A stretch of 64,000 nt of DNA from Teratosphaeria epicoccoides (GCA_021401465.1 JADDMT010000015.1:186001-250000); one strand, 5' to 3'. Counted from the first letter of the stretch, positions 10,575 to 22,597 are shown. A program made the numbers and translations. The notes: generated by a model not told the origin, from the letters alone.

Positions 10575-12428
10575 ATGGGCTTCTGCTTCGACAGGCATCC
10601 CCCACGACTGCGCCGGGTGACTTACTGGCAGCCGCTCCTCTTGAGTGCGCAATTGAAATTTCAGTCTAAAACGCGACATTTCGCAGCCATGGCAGCGGCA
10701 CAAACTCTCCACGAGACCGACATCTTTGACTACACATCTGGGAGATGGCTGTCCGTTGGCTCATCTAAGATATGACGCGTGAAGCTAATTGTGTCCTAGA
10801 TACAATGAGAAGAGGAGACTCGACGAGAGACACCTAGCATTCAACGTAGGCGCTCTTCTTGAAGCTGCAGCCAAATCCGTGAAAAAGCCGAAAGATGAAG
10901 TCAAATCGTTCCGCAAGTTGGCCGAAGGCGGCTTCAACCGAGTGTTCGAGTTGACTATGCGAGATGGATTCCAGGTTATCGCTCGTCTTCCATATCCTTC
11001 TACCCACCCAAAGCTCCTTGCAACCGCTAGCGAGGTGGCAACTATGGATCTGGTTCGGAGACATGGTGTACCAACGCCTGTAGTGTACGGACACTCTTCA
11101 GACGCACAAAATTCCGTCGGCTCGGAGTACATCATAATGGAGAAGGTGCCTGGTCGATGCCTGGGGAACATCTGGCATAAGCTCTCCGACAAGGAAAGAG
11201 TCAAAATTCTAGGAGAGATTGTTGATCAAGAAGCCAAGCTGTTCAATATTACACTTCCTGCGTATGGAAGTGTTTATAACACAGCCGATCTACCTAGAGA
11301 CTATGGTCGTGTGAAGCTAGAGGCCGAAGCTGGACGACGATTCTGTGTCGGTCCTGATGTATCGCTCAAATACTGGTTCGGGACGCGGAGTCAACTTGAA
11401 GTCTCGAGAAGCCCAGGTGAGACAATCTCGACCTCCAGACTATACAGCTACGAGCGCTAATCTATTATGCAATAGCTACGACACCTGAACAACTCCTCCA
11501 AGACGGAGCTAGTAAAGAAATAGCGTGGTTGCAGGCATATGGCAAACCACGTATGCCATTTGACAGGGAATACCGCGAGATGTTCGGTTACGAAAAAGTC
11601 GATCCGCGCGAACATGTCAGTAGCCTCGAGAAATTTCTCAAAATTGCTGCGTACACCGTGCCTACTGAAGATTGGCTCTGCAAGCCGACAATTCGACACC
11701 CCGATCTCAACCCGAACAACATCTTCGTAGATGACGACAGTAATATCACCGGTATAATCGACTGGCAGCACGCTTCTGTCTTGCCTTTGTTTCTACATGC
11801 TGGAATCCCTAGCTCACTCCAGAATTACGGCGACTTGGATTCAGAAGAGCTAAAGAAGCCCGAGTACCCCCCAAACCTTGACGAACTAGACGAAGACGAT
11901 CGTCAGAAAGACATTGAGCTCTACCGGCGGAGGCACACGCATTTCTACTACGTTGGAGCCACGATCACGAAGTTGAACTCCCATTACAAAGCCCTATCCC
12001 ATGACAAAGGGCTCCTCCGAAAGAAGTTGTACCAGCATACTGTGGAACCATGGGAAGGGAACAGTATTCCACTGAAGGCTGATCTCGTACAGCTTGTAAA
12101 AGGCTGGTCTGAGCTCACGAGTACTGGGCTCGACAGCGATCAACGGGTGGCCGTACCTTGTCCGATTTCTTTTGAGGAACGGGATGCAGAGGTGATCATG
12201 GATAAGATGCTGGAACAAGAAGACATAGGCAAGAAGATGGAGATTTTGCGTGAAGTAATTGGAGTCAGCAGCGATGGTTGGGTGTCTATTGAACGATATG
12301 ATGGCGCTGTGGCCGAAGCAAACGAAATGAAAGCCAAGGCTCTGAGCTATGCGGAGAGCGACCTTGAGCGTGAGATGACCGAGCACAACTGGCCATTTGA
12401 CGACTTTGATGAGGATGGAACTACCTAG
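10575..12428 (+). CDS. AIM9/APH-type phosphotransferase-family protein, mitochondrial
   Basis: Three exons (10575-10750, 10800-11416, 11476-12428) give 581 residues. Introns are 49 and 59 bp, GT-AG. Residues 1-40 are basic with hydrophobic stretches and no acidic residues, typical of a mitochondrial presequence; a second ATG at 10689 would remove it. The body has an APH/protein-kinase-like fold: a glycine-rich segment (LAEGGFNRVF), the Brenner-type loop RHPDLNPNNIF near residue 336, and the metal-binding DWQ shortly after. The family includes yeast AIM9 and many fungal paralogues whose substrates are unknown, so drug resistance should not be inferred from the APH name. It is the first host gene next to the RIP-damaged block and is itself free of internal stops. 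Confidence 0.8.
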
Positions 12429-13653
12429 TAGTTGATAGTGTTGTAGAGCTTTCGAGGTGGGCGATGGCCGAACAAGCATACAATGCTCTCTACAGGAACG
12501 ATAAATAGGCGGGATGTCTCACTCTGCGACGCATCTCGCGCGCGTGCTAGCAGACTAGTTATCACTAAATAATGAATAGTACTGCTGATTCGAGCGTAGC
12601 AAAGGCCTAAACAGGCACTTTCTACCACCCTCGTTGCAAGCTTCTTAAACTGCCTGTTGGCCTGTAGCAGAGCTCCAGAACAAATCGGGGTTCCTAGCAG
12701 GTGCCTTAGGTAGTTTGCAGGAGGGCTCAATTTTAAAGATGAGCCCTCCAAATCGAGATACTGCTGTGATTGGCCGATGCTTCGAATCATGATCATGTGA
12801 TTGCTGCCTCAAGTGAAGGACCGTCCTGCCTGCTAAAAACGAGCCTGCCATGCGTTACGAAGACGGGTTTTCAAGCCCTGCTGTAGGTCGGTCTTTGCTA
12901 CGTTCAATGAGATCAAGTAGGGCGGGGCTTGTATAGTACTTCATATTGATACAGGCGCTTATCTTGTTGCGTGACCGCGTAGTACCGCAACGCTGCGACA
13001 GATTCCGCGCTCGACGCGCGCCGACACAACACTTGACAGCTGTATTAAAGAAGACCTGCGCCTCGAATAGGCGCAGACCATGGTCGAAAACATTATCCGT
13101 CTGCCTTGTACATTGCGATCCTCCGTACCGGAGGCGGTGAATGAATCAAGGGAAAGCATGGCAGAAAGCAGGTTGCTTGCTATGTGCAAGTCTGAATTAC
13201 AAGCGCCACCATAATCGCACCAGTGGCCTTGCACCTGATGAGACTGCTCACTCGTCGGGTCACGAAGTTTGGCAGTGCCTCGAATTCTACAATCCGGACG
13301 CACCGGCTACGCATGTTGTCATGGAAAAGAACAGCTCCTCACCGATTCGTTTACAAAGACCAGCGAGCTACACATTGGCGTGTCCGATCATTTCTTGAAC
13401 TGTTCTACACTACATGTAGCCAATACTGTACAACTTGGAAATAGCAATGGAGTAGACTTCGACAATCAGCCTCGCCACTTTTCCACATGATCTTGGTGCT
13501 GCAAGCAAGTCCAGCACTGCGCGAGGTTCTTCTCAGGCGATGACAGTGTGGGTGATCGTACCCACGGCCACGGAGTTGACGTCGACCATGACCAAATCGC
13601 CTTCCATTGGGAACGGCACTGCCTTGTAGTCGAGCAGCTTTCGCAGCCGACAG
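12429..13653. other. Intergenic, no supported gene
   Basis: Short ORFs occur in all frames but none has recognisable motifs, a good start or splice continuity. The 3' end of the minus-strand RING-like gene borders the right side. Nothing else was seen. Confidence 0.5.
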
Positions 13654-15498
13654 TCATGACGAACTTTTTTCCGTGGCTGCCACTTCTCGCCATGCGAAGC
13701 CCGTGGAGATACCGCTTTTCGTCGACGACGGCGAGGTCGGCTCAAGACGAACATCACTCGTAACTGGCGCGCCAGCAGTGGCATGCGAGCCGTTTGTGGC
13801 AGCCGGCACGCGCACTTTGTTCTCAGCGCCGTACGAAAGGTCGAAGGACATTGATTTTTCACGCGCGATTGGGTCAACATCTGCCTCCGCTTTCTTTGTC
13901 AATATCGCAGTCTGCAGCTTCCACCTCAACCTCATTTCTTCTCGTTTGGCTTCAACCCAGTCTTCAACATGTTGAAGCTCAATGTTAAACGAACGTTCCA
14001 GCTCAAATTCCTCTTTCTTTTGCGCCTTTTTGAGCTCGCTGATCTCCCTTTCTTGCCGCTGCTGGCGGGACTTCATCCTACGACCCTGTTCTCCGCGGAG
14101 CACATTGATCTGGCTTTCATGCTTCGTGTCCATTTGATTTCTTAATCTTTTAGTCTTGTCCAACTCAGCACGATCCTGGTCTGTCACCGGTCGGCCATGA
14201 GGTTCGTCAGTGCTGGCGTATGTGCCGGCACAATAAGCTTCCATATGCTTAAGAGCCGTCCTGTTCGAGAGCTTCTCTTGGTCGTGCAGGATGCGCATGT
14301 CTGCTTCAGCCTTGACTTGCTTGTCTTCAGCGTCGACCATGGCAGCCGCATGCCCGTCGGCCATCTCGTCGACAGCGTGTTCATGCTTTTGATGCAGCGT
14401 ATCGCGAAGTCTGCCATGCTGTGCTGCCAGCACAGACCTCTGTTGGGAAATATAGGTGAGGAAACGTTCGCATTGCTGGAGCTGTTCACGGTGCAGCTGC
14501 TTGAAATCCTGCCGTTTTGACAAGGGGCTTGCTTCCGGAACAAGCTGTTTGGATGTAATAGAATCGACCTTGGAGTCGTTGGAGACCGTCCTGCTGGCAA
14601 CTGTCAGTGCACCAGGAGGCTGAGACGCGACTGAGGGACGACGGCTGCCACTGGCGATTGACATGGTGGGAGAGGCAGGATCATCCCATTGGTCCAAGTT
14701 GTCCAGCAGGGCGCCCTGCTCAGCCTGGGTCATAACATGCTCGACCAATCTGCCAGGGATAGGTATCCTGCAGCAGCTTGGAACAGTCCCAACTCGATCC
14801 GCTGTGGCAATCTTGACGGTGTTGCGTAGAGCTTGCGTACACAGTCTGTGACCGCAGGGTAGCTGATGGACAGCTCGTCTGCGACTTTGCGCGTCGTTCG
14901 GGCAATGTGGACATTGATCAACCAGGGAGGTGTTTGAGGCGTTTCTGCTCAGTCGGAGCATACCAAGTCCTCGCAGGCCACGAAAGGGTCGCTTGGGAGA
15001 GGAAGACGGTGACGAAAGCGGCAAAGAGAAAGTCGACTGCGAGGGGGTGCTGGGCGGTGAGAACGAGAAAGATTGTCTCCCACTGGCCCCGCCTCTAGCA
15101 AGAAACGCATCATAATCCCGAATCGACAAAGAAGCTCTCGACCTTCTGCCCGGCACACCTGAATAATAGGTATCTCTCGACGCATCTGAGTATGTGGAAT
15201 GGCAGCCAGTCGACCGCGACATCTTTGACGCCACAGATTCTTCCGATCTTCTTGGTATGTCCGTCGGCACTGGTGGAGAGGGCAGCTTTTTAGACCTCTT
15301 GATGTCCTGCTCTACTGCTATGGCCTCCACGTCTATCCCAAGCGCTTGGGCTCGCTCTTTCAACTCATGGTCGGCCTGCTCCTCCGTCCGGCCATTGGAG
15401 AGCACGAGAACGTCTCTGTAGAAAGCCGCGTTGTCTGGAAAGGGGGGTATGCTCGTGGGTAGTGTCTGCTCGCTTGAGTAGGCGGCGCTGGCATGCAT
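13654..15498 (-). CDS. Degenerate RING/IBR-type coiled-coil protein
   Basis: The ORF starts at the ATG at 15498 (614 residues, no intron needed). A Ser/Pro-rich N-terminal region precedes a Cys/His cluster at about residues 190-240 (CPHC ... LPCGHRLC ... PSCC). It resembles the first RING of fungal IBR-type E3 ubiquitin ligase-like proteins, but the residue expected to be Cys after CGHRLC-x2 is Ala, so zinc binding is doubtful. Residues about 330-530 form a long charged coiled coil with repeated Glu/Lys/Gln heptads and a conserved-looking segment TALKHMEAYC. Members of this fungal family have no assigned substrate. The C-terminus could continue by splicing into another frame, which I cannot settle. 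Confidence 0.65.
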   Translation of the reverse strand: MHASAAYSSEQTLPTSIPPFPDNAAFYRDVLVLSNGRTEEQADHELKERAQALGIDVEAIAVEQDIKRSKKLPSPPVPTDIPRRSEESVASKMSRSTGCHSTYSDASRDTYYSGVPGRRSRASLSIRDYDAFLARGGASGRQSFSFSPPSTPSQSTFSLPLSSPSSSPKRPFRGLRGLGMLRLSRNASNTSLVDQCPHCPNDAQSRRRAVHQLPCGHRLCTQALRNTVKIATADRVGTVPSCCRIPIPGRLVEHVMTQAEQGALLDNLDQWDDPASPTMSIASGSRRPSVASQPPGALTVASRTVSNDSKVDSITSKQLVPEASPLSKRQDFKQLHREQLQQCERFLTYISQQRSVLAAQHGRLRDTLHQKHEHAVDEMADGHAAAMVDAEDKQVKAEADMRILHDQEKLSNRTALKHMEAYCAGTYASTDEPHGRPVTDQDRAELDKTKRLRNQMDTKHESQINVLRGEQGRRMKSRQQRQEREISELKKAQKKEEFELERSFNIELQHVEDWVEAKREEMRLRWKLQTAILTKKAEADVDPIAREKSMSFDLSYGAENKVRVPAATNGSHATAGAPVTSDVRLEPTSPSSTKSGISTGFAWREVAATEKSSS

Positions 15499-16898
15499 GC
15501 TCTCCAAGCAGACAGCGCGGCTGCACTCCCGGCTCGAACCTGCTTTGCTGCTACTTCGTTGGACAAGACCGACTTGTCAAGATGTCCATGAGCCGCGCCG
15601 GGATGCCGAGGACCACCCCGTCTCCAGGGAGCTGAATTCACTGCACTAGATTCCGTGATAGCAGAGTCGCAGCAGAGTGCAAGCAAGTGTCGGCCTCTTG
15701 GCCGTCGTGCAGCAGCAAGTTTGACAAATCCATGCACGTTCGCTTGCGGCGTCCTGGAGTCCACCGGTCGAGCGGTAAGCCAGCGGATCTCACGGCGTCG
15801 CGAGTGTTGTGTCCGCAGGGTAAGCCCGCTGATGTGCTGTTTGTGCGTGCGTCTGTACCTATTACTTGGGCGTCTCGTTTCGTCCTGATCTGAAGGAGAG
15901 TGAATTTGTGTCACAGGAGCTTTTGGCTAATAGAAGTGGTGTCCCAGATCCCGACTACACAAGTTCTGGTGACTGCTGCATATTGACTTCGAGATATACA
16001 TACATACATACTTTAGCCGTCGGACAGCACCCAACTTGTAGGTGCTGGACTACTGCAATGACCTGACTGTGCCTCACAGATCGATGTCCCCTCTCTGCCC
16101 GCATCGAGGCACAGTGACTAGCAGGCGTAGGGTACATGACTAGAAAGGCGGATAGGCGCATGCAAGCAATCGCAAGCGGGAATCGACGTATGCAAGCACC
16201 GACGTCGCCAATAAGACAACCGCGCTGCTGGCTTGCAGGCAAACACGTACCGCGTATCCTGCGCCTAAGGACGGGCATGCCGACTTGGCCACGATTTGCT
16301 CTTTGCGCCGTCCCCAAAAGCAGCGACAACGCGCGGAGACAGCCTCCTGAGGTGACCGAGATGGAGCCTACAGGCTGCTGGAAATGTGGTTCTCTTCGGA
16401 GCATTTGCTATTGTTCGTCATGTAGGTTTGCGACAAACTTCTATTAATCGAAGGAGAAGCGGCAGAGGCAGGTTTTGACGGTCTACTAAGCGCGGCGCTC
16501 TAACCCACATCCTATGTGTTCGTTTGGATGTGCGTCTAATCAATTGTCGGTCTGTGAGGTGATCTCATTCAACGGCAGCCGTGCATGCAGCAAGGATCGA
16601 CAGTAGGAGGTAGCTCAAAGACAATTTGGCTCAAGGTCGGATGCGAGACCGAAGCTCTGTTAGGAGCTTGCTGCTTGTCCCGCTAATCGCTCCTGTTCGA
16701 TATTTGGCTTGTGATCAAGAGCAACAACCGTATTCTGTGTCTACTCAGTCCAATTCAAGCACAATCATTACTTGCGTGTGACTCTCGCAGACTATATTGC
16801 AACGAAGCCTACAATGAAAGGTACAAATCCTCCGTCTCAATACATTGGTCATCTTCAGTGCTCAGAATAGACAGGCGGAACAACAAGGCATAGCACCT
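15499..16898. other. Intergenic, no supported gene
   Basis: This probably holds the promoter of the minus-strand RING-like gene and the decayed 5' flank of the relic to the right. A short ataca repeat occurs near 15,998-16,010. A 104-residue plus-strand frame at 16,136-16,447 has no recognisable features. Confidence 0.4.
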
Positions 16899-18265
16899 AT
16901 GCAAAGATGCACGTTCAGCGACGGCGATCCCGCGCGCCTTCAGCCCTCGACTCCAAGCAATTGCCCGCGCGGCCATGTGCCTATTTCTCGGAAGTGCTTT
17001 GAGAATCGATCATCGTCTAGCGATGACTCAGCATACTACCCGGCCTCTGGCACAGGCACCTTGACGAGATCCGCGGAGTCGATGATGGACAACCTCAGCA
17101 TTGCTTCTGGGAGTCCGACTGCAACATCCCGCGACCTGATACACGTTCCGGAAATTCTTGAGTCCATTGGAATTTCTCCTGTATCTCGGCCTAGAGGAAT
17201 TAATGGCGCAGGACATTCTTGAGCGGTGGCGCACCGTCGACGTGCAAATCGTGCCTGACGACTTCTGCGGCTTTGCAAAACGAGAAGCAGCCTGCAGTCG
17301 TAACACCTTGGCAGCCAACACTCGAAACCATAGGAGCTATTTCGTAATTATTGCACCAGCTCTTGACTCCTGGCTTTGACGATATTCGGCGGACAAAGAC
17401 GGCGTTCGCGTGGATGCAGGAGGCGATGGACATCCAATGGGAGTACTCTTGGGGCCAGAAAGCTAGCCCAATCCGTGCATCTGCAGGTCCATTTCCTCTC
17501 GGTGATGATCAAGAGGCCAAAGGCAGTGTGGTTGCTTTGGCGGATAAGGGCGGCCTGGCAGGAAAAGACAAGGCTGCTGCTGTCAAGAACGAGCAGAGCA
17601 CGAAAGATCAATTCTATGGCAGCAGATCCTCGATCACAGCGTCAGGTAACACGACACAGCCTGGTCACAGCTGTCTATGGAAAGCGACCATGCGCGTAAA
17701 GACCGAGAAGATGTGGTCGAAGCCTTTCCGGAAAGGTATCTTCAGCTTGCATGAATTGCGATCAACTTCTCCGAAAGACTTTAGTGGGCTCCGTGGGGCA
17801 TATTTCTTTACGCCCCAAGTCGAGGGTGCAAAAAGATATCTGGACTATGTCAAGAAATGGGCTGGCCCAGCTGGGCTCTGTCTTGTCGCCATCGAGATCC
17901 CAAATCCCTGATCGAACCACAAAAGCGACACATATTGCAATTCCCGAACTAGGATTTCAAGAAGGTCATCTGGAACTGCTGTCGTGGAATAGGTTTACGA
18001 AGAGTTGACAAGGCGATCGATGCTGCCACGCTTCTCATTGGCGACACCTCCACGGGCGCAAATGAAGCCTAAGGGAAGCTGGCGAGCTTCAGGGACATTC
18101 AGGAAATGCACATCATGAAGATGCAAATCGGCGGGGTTGAGCAGAACGTCAGCCAATATGCCTGGTTCGAAATGGAGTGTGAGCAGCTTGCCACCATCCG
18201 GCACAAGGACCTCCACACCAAGCTTCTGGAGCCTATAGAGGTCACAGACACGGCAGACAAACTTT
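16899..18265 (+). pseudogene. Decayed unknown gene, three reading frames
   Basis: Protein-like sequence runs through successive frames: 16899-17222 (Ser-rich N-terminus), about 17158-17340 (LGLEELMAQDILERWRTV), 17351-17911 (ending FRGIF/RGAYFFTP-type motifs, with GLRGAYFFTPQ near 17,800) and about 17912-18265 (KVIWNCCRG ... AATLLIGDTSTG). The last segment has in-frame stops at about 17,950 and 18,075. No GT-AG pair of usable length joins the frames, so I read it as frameshifts near 17,160, 17,345 and 17,910. The stops are not typical of RIP. I do not recognise the domain; YFFTPQ-like strings occur in fungal proteins with toxin-like or ADP-ribosylation-like folds, but that is a guess. Confidence 0.5.
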
Positions 18266-18576
18266 GATCGTCATGAGCAATGGGCGGCACAGCACAGGAT
18301 CGAGCTCGCGGCAATCGAATGCGACAGCCACGCCGTGAAGCTATGCAGATGTCTGGGCTTTGTATGCCAAGACCGCAGATTGGATCTGCAAAGATTGGCC
18401 ATGATCGTGCTAAATTCCATGACTCGCACGCGCGTTCTGATGTTTCAGATCGATCGAGCGTTCAAAGCACCTACTTTTCTTGTAATCCATAAAGCAGGAG
18501 ATCGGCATGTAAGTATGGACTGAGCACGGTCTCGTTCAGGTACGTTACTTCGTCACGAATCGTAAGAAACATCAAG

Positions 18577-19896
18577 TCATCGCCTCCTGCGTCCACTACA
18601 CCCACAGCTACCGCATAGCAGAATTCTTTTGAATCTCGAACCACAGCTTGAATTGTGCCTCGTCTGGGGTTTCGGCTTTCCACTTTTCCTCCTTGGGTAT
18701 AGCGGGTCTTGTGTGGTACTGACGGGTTGCTTCAAGGCCAATTTCTTCCGCAAAGGCACATGCTCATCATCGTGTTCAAAAAAGCAGGCAGGATATCGAT
18801 GACTACTGCTCTCATTTCTGTCCGCTGCCAGGCCTGCAGCAGCCAGCAACGATCCAAATGATGTTCGAGACGGACCGGTCGTCGAGGCTATTACCGGAGA
18901 GGCGATGGTGTCGTCTGACCAGCGACTTTTTTGTTCCGGTGGTGAAGGTGAAGTGGTCGAAAACGAAGTAGAAGCTATTGAGCGACTGCGGTCCGTCGAA
19001 GCCGTTGAAGATGTCGGGACCATGCGCAGCGGTAGTATATGCCGGTTGCCCAAAGATCTATACGAGGTAAAGCTATCCTGACGTCCATGTACAGAGCCTG
19101 TCAAGCTCTCTTTCCGCGGCCGAAATGTAGGTGTTGGTGGGGTGTGAGACGGAGTCCTTGAAACCGCGGTCAGCCGGCTATATGTGGAAGTTGGCGGTGT
19201 CCGATCCAAGGTCAGGGCACGTGGTCGGGCGTTCGAAGGCGGAGTTTGCGCAAGCTTCGGAAAGAGGCTGTAAGTCTTTTTGTGCTGGAGATGAGAATGT
19301 GCTGGCGTTGCAGTTGCAGGAACGACATCTACGAGCTTATTGGGCTCCTCTGCTCCGGGCTTTGCTCCGTCATCAGTATGGTTTAAGGACTGCACTGGCT
19401 TTGCCTCAATCGGCTCAGGCGTCTGTGGGCACATCTTGATATCATCGCGGTCAACAGCAGAGTCAATCGTTGGCGTAGGAGGAAGACTTTTGGGACTCGG
19501 ACTTGACAGATGGTCACGCGTGTAATAGTCCAGGATGCCATAGGAGAGTTCTGACTGCCTGGTGCTGCATTGTGAATGTACTGAGGGCGTTCCTGCTCTG
19601 CTTGATGGCGCGCGCTTCATAGTGCATCTCGGTCGCGAGGTCGGTGGTGCGGCCATATCAACAATCTCCGGGTCCTTGGGAATCTTCCTGATGTCGAGCT
19701 TGCTTATCGACTGAGTCACGCTGGCAGCTTCCAACACAGGCGTAGAGTGACATGCAGCGACGTTGATGGCAGCAAGCCTCGGTCGCAGGCTGCCGGGTAA
19801 CTGGACAAGCTCATCTCTGGGCTCCAATTGGGCTCTTCGGTGGGTATGAATGCAACGCATAGGTGTGGAATCCTTCATCATCTTTTCAGCAGTCAT
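18577..19896 (-). CDS. Ser/Thr/Pro-rich disordered protein, unknown function
   Basis: A single ORF with an ATG at 19896 encodes 439 residues. It is dominated by Ser, Thr, Pro and Arg with many SP/TP sites, and has no membrane segment, coiled coil or known domain. The last 20 residues are unusually rich in Cys and Arg, and the neighbouring frame 18683-18471 carries more protein-like sequence, so the annotated 3' end may be wrong (a missed intron or a frameshift near 18,650). I cannot name it. Confidence 0.5.
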   Translation of the reverse strand: MTAEKMMKDSTPMRCIHTHRRAQLEPRDELVQLPGSLRPRLAAINVAACHSTPVLEAASVTQSISKLDIRKIPKDPEIVDMAAPPTSRPRCTMKRAPSSRAGTPSVHSQCSTRQSELSYGILDYYTRDHLSSPSPKSLPPTPTIDSAVDRDDIKMCPQTPEPIEAKPVQSLNHTDDGAKPGAEEPNKLVDVVPATATPAHSHLQHKKTYSLFPKLAQTPPSNARPRALTLDRTPPTSTYSRLTAVSRTPSHTPPTPTFRPRKESLTGSVHGRQDSFTSYRSLGNRHILPLRMVPTSSTASTDRSRSIASTSFSTTSPSPPEQKSRWSDDTIASPVIASTTGPSRTSFGSLLAAAGLAADRNESSSHRYPACFFEHDDEHVPLRKKLALKQPVSTTQDPLYPRRKSGKPKPQTRHNSSCGSRFKRILLCGSCGCSGRRRR

Positions 19897-21557
19897 TGCT
19901 GTAGGAAGATCAATAAAAAGCTACCAGGCGAGAACGACCTAGCATCCTCATCGGTCAACAACCAGCACGCCGGTCTGCGATGAACTTATAGGGCCATATT
20001 CTTAGGATGGACGTGAGGGGTGGAATGCAGAGCTGTCCGTTCTATCAGCACTAGGTTCCAGATGGGCTGGAGTAGTCCGACGCGAGTGGTACAAGCAAGG
20101 GGCTGTGCTTTGAAAAATTCCGAAGTTGTAAACAAATACGTCCACAGTCCTCACGTCCCAGAGACCCATCGACAGAGCTCGAAGCAAGCTCTGAAAATAC
20201 CACACAATGGATCGTTTAGAACGCAATAGCCTCTTGGACGCACGGTGATGGCTCCTCGTCAGTGAGCACTTGTGCAAGGAGGCTCCCAGAAGGAGACAGA
20301 GCTCCTTCCTAGCGTCGAGCGCAAGGTACTCCATGCCGCTGAGGTCATCTCTTCTGCTTCCTGAGTGGTTTATTTGTTATTTTGTTATACTTCATGTTCC
20401 TGCATCTGCTCTGTGAAACTATGTGGTTCCTCAGTTCAGACTATTACACCGTGCTTGGCATCTGATCACGCCAGTGCTCGTCGTCGCTCTCGAATGCGAC
20501 CTATCCCATGGTCGCAACAAGCACACTGCTTCGGTGACATCCCTCATCGCTCTACTCCTGTATGCCATTGGCAGCCCAGCAATTCTACAGGGAGAACTGT
20601 CAAGTGTCAGGTAGTCAAACGATTTCTGCACCTCTATGCAGAAGCAGACATTTGAACACTCATTCGAAGCAACGAAGTTGGAGGACATGCCTTTCAATTG
20701 CTTGAGAAGAGCGAATCGTTTCGTAAATGTCGGCATGAACGAAGAAGCGATTCTACTGGCAGACTGGGCAAATCGACCATTGGAACAGCTAACCTGATCG
20801 GATGATGCAGTACTGTCGTTCTTGGAACAGCAATTGTGCTTTCTTTTGTCTCTCCCTTCAACCCTCCTACAGCAGCAAGATAAGACCATCACGAGCAAGC
20901 GCTAGCGAAAGTCGACCGCCTCGAGGAGCACCTTGACTCTTCCCATCCGCGATGACCGCATGGGGTATTTACGGCAGAATTGATGGGATCGCAATGCAAG
21001 CAGTTGTCGAGCAGGTCGAGCGCCACTTTTCGAAGAAAGGTCGTTTCGATAAGGTAAAAGTTCTAGGTCGTGGATGCTTCAAATGAGAGGAGAACGCCTG
21101 GTACCGGTCAGCTGACTGTCCACGTCAGCGAAATCGGAACTACAATCTATCTGGAGAATCGACGGATCGAGCTCAAACCACGGCCCACTGCGCAAGTGAC
21201 GCTCTCTGCCTCCACTTCAAGTTTGATTACGTCCAGTAGATCTGCATCAGATGCAGGCGCAGGCTGGTCACTAGAGCACCGTCAAGCGAGTCGAGAGCGA
21301 ACGAAGGGCGAAGCGCAGTCAGCATAGAGTGCATATGCGAGACTGATGGCACAGGCAATGACCTACGAGCAGGCGTGTCGGACTTGTGGCTGCTAAATTG
21401 CAAGAGCTGAGTCCAAACATGTCGCAAGAAGACGCGTTAGCCGGGATTATGGGACGCTTTCGGTACCAGAGATAGAGTGACACGTCAAATATGCCATTTG
21501 CATTGCCAATGAATCAGAACTCTCAAATGAGAGACTCTCGCGTGCTTTGCACAATAC
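19897..21557. other. Intergenic, no supported gene
   Basis: Several 70-155 codon frames occur on both strands but none has motifs or convincing starts. This includes 20002-20334 and 20431-20898 on the minus strand. Possibly decayed genic DNA, since relics flank it on both sides. Confidence 0.35.
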
Positions 21558-21558
21558 A

Positions 21559-22400
21559 TTACGGACGACAATAGCTGATATCCTCGCATCGCATATACTG
21601 TTCGAGTAGGATTTGCATGTCCGACCCTGGCTTCGTCAACTCGTAAGGCGACGGTGGTTCGTGGCGGTCTTCCGTCCTCTGCAAGCGACGAGGGCTTGCT
21701 CCATACTCCAGCAAAGCCTTAGCCGCCAGATAGTTGTCCTGCTTACAAGCATTGTGGAGCGCCGTCCTCTGTGGAAAGCCATATCGTAGCATCCTGGCTC
21801 TTTCATTATCCCATCGGTACGATTCGATTGGGGCTCCGACTACACGAAGCGACCTTACCTAAGAATGGAAGGTATCGAACCACCCCTCAATGCCTGGTCG
21901 AGAGGCCACCCATGCTACAGGATGACTTGTACAAGCTCGGGACTCTCCAACGTAACGACTGCCTCCACTACTTCGGAGCAGTAGAATGAAAGCACGAACA
22001 TCCCTTGCCGAAATGCTGGTGATCATCGCACGGGACATGATCATAGGTCGGTCGGCTTCTTTCGAGTGATCTACTGCCTGCTGAACATCGAGAAGATTCC
22101 CGTTTCGAATATTAGGTATTCATCTGCTCTGCAAGACTGCAAGATGTCTAGCGTCCAGACCACGCCCCGTGTCGAGTATCACGTTACCTCCTACTGTCTT
22201 TGGATGCGCGTCATTGCCAGGGTGCGACACTGTTGTGACTCTGTTATTAGTCGCCAGAAAACTAGCTACAGTTTGGGTGGCTGCTTCCTTCAAATGGACG
22301 GGATCCTCGGACAACAGTGAAATTTCGATATTTGTGGTCATGCTGTGCGAACAATCTGTCCTGCGGTGTGTGATGCACTCTTCATCGAACAATACATTCT
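21559..22400 (-). pseudogene. Ankyrin-repeat protein relic
   Basis: The 3' part encodes a clear ankyrin repeat (RTALHNACKQDNYLAAKALLEYG, within 21792-21650 on the minus strand). A 65-bp GT-AG intron (about 21869-21805) joins it in frame to an upstream exon containing LVQVIL-stop-HGWPLDQAL, where an in-frame TAG lies at 21917-21915. Further upstream the sequence NLLDVQQAVDHSKEAD continues in another frame, which needs a frameshift near 21,960. Ankyrin repeats mediate protein binding; this copy is probably inactive. Confidence 0.5.
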
Positions 22401-22597
22401 GGCAAAGTCATCTAGCGCATAGATGATAGGAGGTAATGCTACTATGTTGCCTCGGAGCAATGGAAGGCTCTTTCAATCACCATCAGCGCTGCCTTGGGCG
22501 TCATACAGAGCTGCCAATCCCGCGAGAAGTCATCGATCCGTTACCAGGTCAAGTTTGAAGTGGTGGCCGCACTGGCGAACGGGACGATCAATCAGCC

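Noticed and set aside
10575..12428. Calling the APH-family gene an aminoglycoside-resistance gene
   Set aside because: The sequence matches the fungal AIM9-type family with a mitochondrial presequence, which has no known drug role.
20002..20898. Minus-strand frames of 110 and 155 codons
   Set aside because: No motif, no splice partner and no coding-like composition.
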